Positions 47,253 to 55,317 of a stretch of 64,000 nucleotides of DNA are shown here, piece after piece. Source of the DNA: Tissierellia bacterium (GTDB lineage: Bacteria > Bacillota > Clostridia > Tissierellales > Peptoniphilaceae); assembly GCA_012728295.1 (NCBI GenBank), contig JAAYFJ010000057.1, forward strand, positions 1 through 64,000. Reading direction: 5' to 3'. Under the pieces are notes generated by a model. That model did not search any database, had not been told where the DNA came from, and worked only from the letters and a program-made list of their open reading frames with translations. The position numbers and the translations under genes are program-made. How positions within the stretch are numbered: position 1 is the stretch's first letter; each line of letters begins with the position of its first letter.

Positions 47253-47317
47253 TTTCATCCTCATTGGATTTTGTACTTAAAAATAAACCAATCAATTATT
47301 TTTAAGGAGATTATTCA

Positions 47318-48605
47318 ATGAAAACAAAACACTATAGTAATTTTATTATATTTTGGGCATCGCAGACAGTCTCGCAATTGGGAAGTTCCATGACAAGTTT
47401 TGCCCTTATCATATGGGCGTTTAAACAAACTCATGAAACAATGACTGTTTCGTATTTAATGTTCTTTTCGTACTGCCTTATGTTCTGATAAGCTTATTCG
47501 CAGGTTCATTTGTCGATCGGCATGCAAAGAAAGCGATTCTATTATGGTCTGACACCATTGCTTTTTTGTGTTCAGCTACCATAGCGGGTCTGCTCTTATT
47601 CGGAAAGCTTGGCTTATGGCATATTTATGTTGTCAATATCCTAACGGGATTTATGCATTCTGTTCAATCTCCAGCCTCTGCTGTAGCCGTTGGATTAATG
47701 GTACCTGAAAGCAGAAGATCGAATGCAAGCGGATTAAATTCCTTATCTTCTTCTGCTTTAACCATTGTAACCCCTATGCTTGCAGGAGCAATCAGCTCAT
47801 TATGGGGTCTAAATGGTATCAAAATTATCGATATGATTACATTTGCCTTTGCATTTCTTATGCTACTATTTTCGTTGATATACCTGAAGTCATAACATTC
47901 AAGAAGACTGTCAATGAGAAATTGTTTAATGGTTACAGAAAGGGAGTTCAATTCCTTTTAGAGCATCGAGGGATAGGATATTTAATGCTCAGTAGTGCTG
48001 TGCTTAATTTCTTTTCCCGTTTAACGTATGAGAATATTTTACCAGCCATGATTATTTCAAGAACTGGTGGTAATGATTTCGTCCTTGGAATCATCAGTTC
48101 CGTGCTCGGAGCTGGCGGAATCCTTGGCGGATTATTTGTTTCATTCTTTAAACTACCTGGTAAGCCAGTAAAGATATACTTTTTAGCCGCAGCTCTATCC
48201 TTTTTATTCGGTGACATTCTAATTGGACTAAGCCAATCCACTCCAGTATGGTGTTTGGCGGGCATTGCCGCTAGCTTTCCTATCCCATTTGTCATTGCTG
48301 TACATAATGTCATCATTTACAAGCTCATCTAAACCAGTGTACAAGGAAGAGTCTTTGCAGTGAGAAACGTGTTGCAGTATACGACCATTTCAGCAGGTAT
48401 TTTCTTAGGCGGATTCTTAGCCGATTTTGTATTTGAACCGTTCATGCATTCAAAGAATCCTTTTGCACTTTTTTTACAGAATATTGTTGGTAGTGGAGCG
48501 GGGTCTGGAATGGCAGTGATGTTTCTTTGTACGGGAATACTTGGCAGCCTAAGCTGCTTCATTTGGTATAAAAACCGAGACATTAAGCACCTCGAGAAAA
48601 TTTAA
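47318..48605 (+). pseudogene. MFS efflux transporter, decayed (two frameshifts and one nonsense codon)
   Basis: The ATG has a TTAAGGAGA site. Frame 1 gives MFS helix 1 (FIIFWASQTVSQLGSSMTSF) but stops at 47486-47488. The family sequence continues in the -1 frame (LPYVLISLFAGSFVDRHAKK, with the MFS loop DRHAKK) to 47895, shifts -1 again near 47860-47880 (VDIPEVITFKK...), and meets an in-frame TAA at 48330, likely a former CAA before VQGRVFAVRN, then runs to 48605. The whole would be a ~430-residue, 12-helix transporter resembling MefA-like drug exporters; that substrate is inferred. Flanking repeated hairpins and the leader region suggest acquisition by transfer. Confidence 0.85.
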
Positions 48606-48703
48606 GATTATGCGGTGCAAGTATTTATATTTACCTCTGTTCCAAATTGCATTCCTCCTTTATTTCTCGAGCTACGCTCAAAAAACTTTATACAAATAAA
48701 ATT

Positions 48704-48754
48704 GGTTCTATAATATCCGTTGAGAGTTTTATCCCCAACGAATAATATAGAACC
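48704..48754. repeat. Hairpin element, copy 2
   Basis: A 19-bp stem with two mismatches (48704-48722 with 48736-48754), followed by TTTT. Its left arm is identical to 47036-47054. The bases between 48606 and 48703 show nothing recognisable. Confidence 0.8.
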
Positions 48755-48761
48755 TTTTAAT

Positions 48762-48797
48762 ACCCCCAAATCCTTGTCTGGATTTAGGGGTTCAGTT
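48762..48797 (-). repeat. Dispersed hairpin repeat, likely terminator of the DUF2812 gene
   Basis: These 36 bases are the reverse complement of 42603-42638 with one difference. They form a 12-bp stem with a six-base loop. On the minus strand the hairpin comes after the DUF2812 stop, so both copies have the same orientation relative to their upstream gene. Confidence 0.8.
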
Positions 48798-48819
48798 AAT
48801 AGCTATTTTATCTGTTTTT

Positions 48820-49440
48820 TTATTCCATAACATTTGCTTTAGTTATATATTCTTGATATTTATTATGATTTGCAATAGCAAATGCAATAAGAAAAACTGA
48901 AACAATAATTGCCGCTATACCCAATACTATGTTCTTAAGGATACCAGGATTAGATATGTTTTGATAGAGATTATAAAGTAGATAGACTAAGAGTATGACT
49001 ATTGGCTGAAGATAAGCGTTCCTAATATTTTTAAATTGTTGCGCTATATCAAAGTTACTTGTGAGCAGTGGCTCAGGAGTCGTCCCTTTATTTTCCACTA
49101 TTAATATTTCTTTATTCAAATCACCAAATGAAGAAGCGATTTTTCCGGATCCTTTTGAGTAAAGCCTTAATTTAAACTTACCTAATGCAATATTACCTTG
49201 ATTTATGGGAGCACGAAAAGTTTTAATATCACCATATTGTAACATGCTAAGATAATCGCGATTGCATCTAAGAGAATTTGCACCTATGAATTGCGTAGTA
49301 TAAGAATACTGCTCGGGAGATTTTTCAAATTCATAGATAAAATTATTTACCGATTTAAGTCTATAACCTTTTGAAGCCATGGTATTTAACCATATCTGAA
49401 TATCAGCGAAAGGATCTAAAAAGAATTTAAATTTTTTCAT
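48820..49440 (-). CDS. DUF2812-domain membrane protein
   Basis: A 206-residue protein with the DUF2812 opening (FFLDPFADIQIWLNTMASKGYRL) and two C-terminal membrane helices (about 143-160 and 168-190). DUF2812 proteins are often encoded beside PadR regulators, as here. It overlaps the PadR gene by 14 bases, so it is translated from the same message. The role is unknown; the pairing suggests a membrane protein whose level is set by PadR, perhaps as part of a sensing pair. Confidence 0.85.
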   Translation of the reverse strand: MKKFKFFLDPFADIQIWLNTMASKGYRLKSVNNFIYEFEKSPEQYSYTTQFIGANSLRCNRDYLSMLQYGDIKTFRAPINQGNIALGKFKLRLYSKGSGKIASSFGDLNKEILIVENKGTTPEPLLTSNFDIAQQFKNIRNAYLQPIVILLVYLLYNLYQNISNPGILKNIVLGIAAIIVSVFLIAFAIANHNKYQEYITKANVME

Positions 49441-49756
49441 GGTAGTCTCCTTTAATAGTCTCTACAAGGTCTAATAATTTCGTAAGACGAATTTGTTCTC
49501 TCTCAACTTGCTCTTTTCCAACATCTGTAATTATATAATTAATACGCCGACCTTCCTTTGATGATTCCTTTATCCACTTTTTTTCCAACATGTTATTCAA
49601 TGCGCCATAGAGGGTTCCCATTCCCAGCTTTACCCTGTTGTTTGTCAAATTTTCAATATGTAGTTTAACACCATAACCATGGAGTTCTTCATAGAGCGAA
49701 AGAAGTATTAATAAGGAAGTTTCCGTTAGTGCTCCACTTGATAAGTTATCTCTCAT
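49427..49756 (-). CDS. PadR-family transcriptional regulator
   Basis: A 109-residue winged-helix regulator. Typical PadR features are LILLSLYEELHGYGVKLHIENLT, KLGMGTLYGALNNMLEKKWI and NYIITDVGKEQVERE, followed by the C-terminal dimerisation helix. I choose the ATG at 49756, after GAGGTGGGAT; a GTG four codons upstream lies inside that site. It is the first gene of a two-gene unit with the DUF2812 protein and probably represses itself. The inducer is unknown. Confidence 0.92.
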   Translation of the reverse strand: MRDNLSSGALTETSLLILLSLYEELHGYGVKLHIENLTNNRVKLGMGTLYGALNNMLEKKWIKESSKEGRRINYIITDVGKEQVEREQIRLTKLLDLVETIKGDYHEKI

Positions 49757-49892
49757 ATCCCACCTCACTATATCACTAAACGTAGTATTATAGTATCATC
49801 GTTTGGTTAATAATGCAAATCAAACTTTTGAGAATACATATCATTATTAAGGGTATTTATTTAAATAGATTATTCTTGGTAGGGAGGTACTT

Positions 49893-50831
49893 ATGAGCAA
49901 ATTAATCAAAATATTAATAATATCGATAATAGCCTCGTTAATGTTAGCAAGTTGTTCCGGAAGAACTAATGCAGACATAGAGAAGCTAGACCATAATAAG
50001 AAGACTGTGACCGTAACAACATCATTTTTAGAGGACATGGTATATCAACTGGCTGGCGACCTAGTAAATATAAGGTTATTAATTCCTGCTGGAGAAGATC
50101 CTCATTTATATATTGCAAAGCCTAGAGACTTGGACAAACTAATGGACACCGATTTGGTATTATATCACGGTCTCCATTTCGAAGGGAAACTAGCTTTTGC
50201 ACTGGAATCTATTGGCAAGGCAGTTTCTAGTGATTTCACTCCATCTGAACTGGGAGTGATGGATGATGATGGGGATGAAGTTGTGGATCCCCACTTTTGG
50301 TTTGATATAAAGCTATATAAAAAAGCAGTTCAAACAGCATCGTTGGAAATGATTAAGCTCTTACCCGAGCATAGAGAGATTATAGAGCAAAATACAAAAA
50401 TATATCTGATGGAATTAGATAGACTTAATATTTCTTTAAAAGAAGATATGGATAGCATATTAGTAGAGCGTAGATTTTTAATAACACCACACGATGCTTT
50501 CAATTATTTTTCAAGGCAGTTTAATATTCCCGTAATGGCGCCACAAGGCATTGGCACTGATTCAGAAGTGGCAAACAAGGATATTGAAGAAACGGTGGAC
50601 TTTATTGTAAGACATAAAATCAAGGCAGTTTTTGTGGAGTCTACTAGTGATCCTGCTCGGATGGAAAAGCTTAAAGAGGCGTGCAGACATAAAGGTCATG
50701 ACATTATCGTGGTGAGTGGAGAAGGTAGGGAGCTCTTCTCGGATTCACTAGGGCCTAAGGGAAGTGTAGGGGACACTTATATAGATATGTATAAGCATAA
50801 TGTCCAGTTGATTGTGGAAAATTTAAATTAA
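49893..50831 (+). CDS. Metal ABC transporter substrate-binding lipoprotein (TroA/ZnuA family)
   Basis: A 312-residue cluster A-I binding protein for Mn, Zn or Fe. The lipobox is LMLASC (Cys-21). Metal-ligand regions are AGEDPHLY, DPHFWFD, LITPHDAFNYF and the late FVESTSDP. GIGTDSEVANKDIE is the pattern seen in TroA/MntA-type proteins and favours manganese or zinc, but the metal cannot be fixed by eye. No His-rich loop, which typifies ZnuA, is present. It is the first gene of a four-gene importer. Confidence 0.93.
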   Translation: MSKLIKILIISIIASLMLASCSGRTNADIEKLDHNKKTVTVTTSFLEDMVYQLAGDLVNIRLLIPAGEDPHLYIAKPRDLDKLMDTDLVLYHGLHFEGKLAFALESIGKAVSSDFTPSELGVMDDDGDEVVDPHFWFDIKLYKKAVQTASLEMIKLLPEHREIIEQNTKIYLMELDRLNISLKEDMDSILVERRFLITPHDAFNYFSRQFNIPVMAPQGIGTDSEVANKDIEETVDFIVRHKIKAVFVESTSDPARMEKLKEACRHKGHDIIVVSGEGRELFSDSLGPKGSVGDTYIDMYKHNVQLIVENLN

Positions 50832-50846
50832 GTCGAGGTGATGTAT

Positions 50847-51572
50847 GTGAAGGAAGTCATTGTGAAAGTAGAGGATTTAACTGTCGCTTACCATGATAAG
50901 CCAGTATTGTGGGATAATGATGTGAATATTGTGGAAAACAGCAGAACGGCAATTATAGGACCAAATGGTGCAGGAAAGTCAACTTTGATAAAAGGTATTC
51001 TGGGTTTGCAGAAAAAACTCTCTGGAGATGTTTTGATTATGGGGGAACCTTTTAAAAAGGTTCAAAAGCAAATAGCATATATACCCCAGGCGAACTCAGT
51101 AAATTGGGATTTTCCAACTACAGCATTAGATGTGGTATTAATGGGAAGATATGTTCATTTAGGTTGGATAAAAAGACCTACTAAAGAAGATAGATTAATA
51201 GCTAAAGCTGCTCTTGAACAAATGGGTATGGAAAAATATAGCAATAGACAAATTTCTCAGCTTTCTGGTGGACAAAGGCAAAGAGTATTTATAGCAAGAG
51301 CCATTGCTCAAGATGCAAAATTATATTTTATGGATGAACCTTTGGCGGGTGTAGATAAGATGACGGAAAATGTGATAATGGATTTTTTGAGAAAGGCTCA
51401 GGGTGAGGGTAAGACTTCGGTGGTGGTTCATCATGATTTAAAAACTGTAAAAGAATATTTTGATCATGTGGTTATTATTAATAAAATGGTAATTGCAGAA
51501 GGACCTGTGGAAGTGGTACTAACCAAAGAAAATTTGGAAAGGGCTGGAATGGTAGGTGATTTCCTTGTTTGA
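50847..51572 (+). CDS. Metal ABC transporter ATP-binding protein (TroB type)
   Basis: A 241-residue ATPase with Walker A GPNGAGKST, Q-loop IAYIPQANSVNWDFPTTALDV typical of Mn/Zn importers, signature LSGGQRQR, Walker B LYFMDEPLAGVD and H-loop VVHHDL. I start at GTG 50847 because GAGGTG lies exactly six bases before it; ATG 50841 directly abuts that site. It follows the binding-protein gene by 15 bases and overlaps the next permease gene. Confidence 0.94.
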   Translation: MKEVIVKVEDLTVAYHDKPVLWDNDVNIVENSRTAIIGPNGAGKSTLIKGILGLQKKLSGDVLIMGEPFKKVQKQIAYIPQANSVNWDFPTTALDVVLMGRYVHLGWIKRPTKEDRLIAKAALEQMGMEKYSNRQISQLSGGQRQRVFIARAIAQDAKLYFMDEPLAGVDKMTENVIMDFLRKAQGEGKTSVVVHHDLKTVKEYFDHVVIINKMVIAEGPVEVVLTKENLERAGMVGDFLV

Positions 51573-52458
51573 TTTGGAAATATTATCTAGCTATTCTTTT
51601 CAAGTTGTAGCACTGGGGACTTTTATTATGGCTTTGGCAGCAGGCGCAGTAGGGTGCATTACTGTGCTTAAAGGGCAGTCTTTAATTGGAGATGCCATTG
51701 GTCACGCTTCTTTTCCAGGCATAATATTAGCCTTTATGTTATTTATGCAAAGAGATCCCATATTGCTCATGGCTGGAGCGATTGTATCGGGAACCGTGGC
51801 GTTTATAATGATTCAAGTTATACGGGCAAATTCCAAACTGGGGCTGGACTCGGTATTGGCGGTTGTCTTGTCTTCATTTTTTGGATTGGGTATGGTATTA
51901 AAAAGCTATATTCAAGGTAATCAGAGTTTTTCAGGGGCATCTCAATCGGGTCTACAAAACTATATCTTTGGACAGGCAGCATATATGCTAAAAGCCGATG
52001 TAAAGATTATTTTCGCCATAGCCATACCTTCCATATTATTATTGGTAATATTTTATAAAGAGCTGAAAGTTTTCGTTTTTGATGAAATATATTCAAAGAC
52101 CATTGGATTTAGCTCCAAGCTATTATATGGAATAATAGTATTAATGACCATGGGAATTATAGGTACTGGGCTAAAGATTGTGGGAGCGATACTTATTTCC
52201 TCTATGCTCATAGTGCCGGCAATAACTGCCATGCAGTGGAGCAATAAATTTAATGTAGTACTTCTAATTGCAGCGTTGGTTGGGGGAATGTCATCTATTC
52301 TGGGAACGTATATATCTACGGTATTTCGAGGAATTTCAACTGGGCCCATGATTATATTAATCATGACGACATTTGCTTTTATTTCCTTGATAGTTGGACC
52401 TCATGGCATGATTGCTAATCTAAAGATGAGGAGAGATTTTCATGAGTCAAATTTTTGA
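51565..52458 (+). CDS. Metal ABC transporter permease (TroC type)
   Basis: A 297-residue ABC-3-family permease with about eight membrane helices. Conserved pieces include GQSLIGDAIGHASFPGIILAF near the N-terminus and VGAILISSMLIVPAITAMQWSNK in the C-terminal half. The start is probably TTG 51565, five bases after AGGTGA and overlapping the ATPase stop; GTG 51556 is an alternative. It ends inside the next permease gene (17-base overlap), so the two permeases are translationally coupled. Confidence 0.92.
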   Translation: MFDLEILSSYSFQVVALGTFIMALAAGAVGCITVLKGQSLIGDAIGHASFPGIILAFMLFMQRDPILLMAGAIVSGTVAFIMIQVIRANSKLGLDSVLAVVLSSFFGLGMVLKSYIQGNQSFSGASQSGLQNYIFGQAAYMLKADVKIIFAIAIPSILLLVIFYKELKVFVFDEIYSKTIGFSSKLLYGIIVLMTMGIIGTGLKIVGAILISSMLIVPAITAMQWSNKFNVVLLIAALVGGMSSILGTYISTVFRGISTGPMIILIMTTFAFISLIVGPHGMIANLKMRRDFHESNF

Positions 52459-53587
52459 TATTTCAAACAATCTGTCTTCGGGACAACAAATATTATTGGT
52501 CTTAATAATAACTTCCGTTAGCTGCGCTATAATAGGTAGCTTTTTAGTGTTGCGAAAATTATCTATGGTTTCAGATGCACTATCTCATTCAGTGCTATTG
52601 GGAATTGTAGTGGCATTTTTTGTTACCAACGATGTAGCTTCCCCGTGGCTAATAGTAGGAGCAGCTATATTTGGTATATTTACAGTTATGGCAATAGAAG
52701 TTTTATCTGGATCTGGTATGGTGAAAAACGATGATGCCGTAGGAATAATATTTCCTTTATTCTTCTCTTTAGCTGTAATATTGATTACAAAATACGCTAG
52801 AAATGTTCACATAGATACAGATATGGTCTTAATGGGAGAAGTGATAATGGCACCGCTGGCGAAAATCACAGTAGCTGAAGCGACCATGCCAAAAGCGTTT
52901 CTGTATATGGGAATTATGCTCTTGATAAATGTAGTTTTCATTACTGTATTCTATAAAGAATTAAAGGTGAGCACCTTTGATGGGCAATTTGCCACTATTG
53001 CCGGATTTTCTTCTGTGGCTTTATTCTACGCATTGATGAGTCTTACGTCATTTACAACGGTGGTAGCTTTTGATGCTGTAGGTGCCATATTGGTGATTTC
53101 ATTTTTAACAGCACCTGGTGCTTCTGCATATTTAATAACTAAGGATTTGAAATGGACTGTAATTTTATCAGGAATATTCGGTGCAGTAAATGCTATATTA
53201 GGCTATACTCTATCTATGAGATATAATGTATCCATGTCAGGCATGACGGCAACAATGGCAGGTATGACATTTTTGCTTACTTTCCTATTTAATAAAGATG
53301 GATATATCACCTCTATGATGAGGAAAATTCGAAATAGAAAAAACTATAGAATGGAAATACTAATAATGCACATTGGAAACCACATGGGAGAATCATGCGA
53401 GATTGAAGAGCTGGGAATACGTACTCTAGAGGACCACTTGCAGTGGAAACATGAAGATTTATTGTGGACAGTTGAAAGACTTATAAACCAGGGAATATTA
53501 AGGAAAAACGAAAAGAAAGAGATATTCCAGCTGACAGATAGAGGTTTTGATAAGTTTAACAAAATTAAAAAGAGTTATGGAATGTAA
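52442..53587 (+). CDS. Metal ABC transporter permease with C-terminal winged-helix-like extension (TroD type)
   Basis: A 381-residue protein. Residues about 1-295 are an ABC-3 permease (SMVSDALSHSVLLGIVVAFF, FDAVGAILVISFLTAPGASAYL). After a basic stretch (MRKIRNRKNYRME), the last ~80 residues read like a small winged-helix domain: MHIGNHMGESCEIEELG, EDLLWTVERLINQGILRKN and IFQLTDRGFDKFNK. This resembles the DtxR/MntR N-terminal DNA-binding fold. The extension should face the cytoplasm. It may be regulatory, but whether it binds DNA or the ATPase is unknown. Most permeases of this family end at ~290 residues. Confidence 0.85.
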   Translation: MSQIFDISNNLSSGQQILLVLIITSVSCAIIGSFLVLRKLSMVSDALSHSVLLGIVVAFFVTNDVASPWLIVGAAIFGIFTVMAIEVLSGSGMVKNDDAVGIIFPLFFSLAVILITKYARNVHIDTDMVLMGEVIMAPLAKITVAEATMPKAFLYMGIMLLINVVFITVFYKELKVSTFDGQFATIAGFSSVALFYALMSLTSFTTVVAFDAVGAILVISFLTAPGASAYLITKDLKWTVILSGIFGAVNAILGYTLSMRYNVSMSGMTATMAGMTFLLTFLFNKDGYITSMMRKIRNRKNYRMEILIMHIGNHMGESCEIEELGIRTLEDHLQWKHEDLLWTVERLINQGILRKNEKKEIFQLTDRGFDKFNKIKKSYGM

Positions 53588-53638
53588 AAATAGTATTAAG
53601 GAGAATTGATTGAAAATAATTTCAAAAGGAGTGGCAAA

Positions 53639-55246
53639 ATGAATTATAGCCCATATGAATACCCATTTGAATCTCGAAGGACTATGGTATACGGAAGTAG
53701 AGGAATGGTTGCAACGGGGCATCCACTGGCGGCTTCCGCTGGATTGCAAATTTTGCAAAAAGGTGGAAATGCAGTAGACGCTGCAATAGCCATGGCGGCA
53801 TGCCTTACAGTGGTGGAACCTTGTTGCAATGGCCTTGGCGGCGATGGATTTGGAATTATACACGATGGTGAAAGACTTTATGGACTTAATGCATCTGGCA
53901 AATCTCCACAGCTATTAAATGGAGAAGAAATAAGGGCGAAAGGATATAAGTCCATGCCTTTACACGGATGGACACCAGTTAATGTGCCTGGAGTGGTGGG
54001 CGGTTGGATGGCAATGTGGGAAAGATTCGGCTCGATTTCCATTGCAGACATTATGGAGCCTGCCATTGAATATGCCCGTAGTGGAGCTGTGGTACAACCA
54101 CAAACAGCAATTAACTGGAAAGAAGATTGGGAGTTAAAAAAACATTTTCTAAGTGACGAACTATTTCAGCCATTTATTAAACTATTTTCTATTAACGGAA
54201 AACCATATGAGGCGGGAATGGTTTTCAAAAGCGAAGAAATGGCTAGAACATTAGAAGAAATTGCTGACACCAAAGGTGAGAGCTTTTATAGAGGAAGACT
54301 GGCGAAAATAATTGATCAGCACTCAAACAAGACTGGTGGACTTTTAAGAGGTGAAGATTTAGAAGCATATCACCCACAATGGGTAGAACCAATAAGCTCC
54401 AATTATAAAGGCTACGATATTTGGGAAATTCCACCAAATGGACATGGAATTTCAGTATTGATAGCATTAGAAATAATAAAAGAGCTGAAGCTATCAGCCC
54501 ATAGAAATGGACTTGATGTACACCGTCAAATTGAAGCCATGAAGCTGGCTTTTGCAGATGTAATGCAATATATTACAGATTCAAATTATATGAAAACATC
54601 TCCAAATGAATTGTTATCCTCTAGCTATATTAGGCAGAGGAAGGAGTTGATAGGAGAAAAAGCAATGGTACCAGTTGCTGGTAGACCAAAGTCTGCTGGG
54701 ACAGTGTATATGGCTGCTGCTGACAAATCTGGAAAGATGGTTTCTTGGATACAATCGAATTACACCAATTTTGGGTCCGGGATTGTGGTACCTGGTACAG
54801 GCATTTCATTACACAATAGAGGATGCAACTTCACACTGGAACCTGGACACGTCAACGAGGCAAGTGGAGGGAAAAAACCGTATCACACGATAATTCCTGG
54901 GTTCATTACAAAAGAGAATAATGCAGTGGGAGCGTTTGGAATAATGGGAGCTTTTATGCAACCTCAAGCCCATGTTCAGGTAGTGTTAAATCTAATAGAA
55001 TATGGATTAAATCCCCAAGCTGCACTGGATGCATGGCGTTGGCAGTGGATGGGAGGAAAGAAAGTCGAGTTAGAACCACAAGTACCTTTTGAAATAGCAT
55101 CCGAACTTATGGATAGAGGGCATCATGTAAAATATAGCAAGTTTAGAAATCACATGGGTAGAGGACAGATTATTTTGAAAGATGGAAAAGGCATATTTGC
55201 AGGCGGGACAGAGCCTAGAACCGATGGTGCTATATTGGCATTTTAA
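53639..55246 (+). CDS. Gamma-glutamyltransferase family protein
   Basis: A 535-residue Ntn-hydrolase of the gamma-glutamyltransferase family, similar in outline to B. subtilis YwrD. Features are the N-terminal MVATGHPLAASAGLQILQKGGNAVDAAIA and GLGGDGFGI, and the predicted autoprocessing and nucleophile Thr-355 in SAGTVYMAAADKSG, which would divide it into large and small subunits. No signal peptide is seen, so it is likely cytoplasmic. I use the ATG after AAAAGGAG; a TTG at 53606 is further upstream. Substrate could be glutathione-like or another gamma-glutamyl compound. A terminator follows. Confidence 0.9.
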   Translation: MNYSPYEYPFESRRTMVYGSRGMVATGHPLAASAGLQILQKGGNAVDAAIAMAACLTVVEPCCNGLGGDGFGIIHDGERLYGLNASGKSPQLLNGEEIRAKGYKSMPLHGWTPVNVPGVVGGWMAMWERFGSISIADIMEPAIEYARSGAVVQPQTAINWKEDWELKKHFLSDELFQPFIKLFSINGKPYEAGMVFKSEEMARTLEEIADTKGESFYRGRLAKIIDQHSNKTGGLLRGEDLEAYHPQWVEPISSNYKGYDIWEIPPNGHGISVLIALEIIKELKLSAHRNGLDVHRQIEAMKLAFADVMQYITDSNYMKTSPNELLSSSYIRQRKELIGEKAMVPVAGRPKSAGTVYMAAADKSGKMVSWIQSNYTNFGSGIVVPGTGISLHNRGCNFTLEPGHVNEASGGKKPYHTIIPGFITKENNAVGAFGIMGAFMQPQAHVQVVLNLIEYGLNPQAALDAWRWQWMGGKKVELEPQVPFEIASELMDRGHHVKYSKFRNHMGRGQIILKDGKGIFAGGTEPRTDGAILAF

Positions 55247-55260
55247 CTAATAAATATAAA

Positions 55261-55297
55261 TAAACACACGGTACAGGATTTCTGTACCGTGTGTTTA
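55261..55297. terminator. Terminator between the gamma-glutamyltransferase and pncB genes
   Basis: A perfect 16-bp stem (55261-55276 with 55282-55297) and five-base loop between convergent genes. T- and A-rich ends may allow action in both directions. Confidence 0.88.
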
Positions 55298-55317
55298 TTG
55301 AAAAAATATTATTACTC

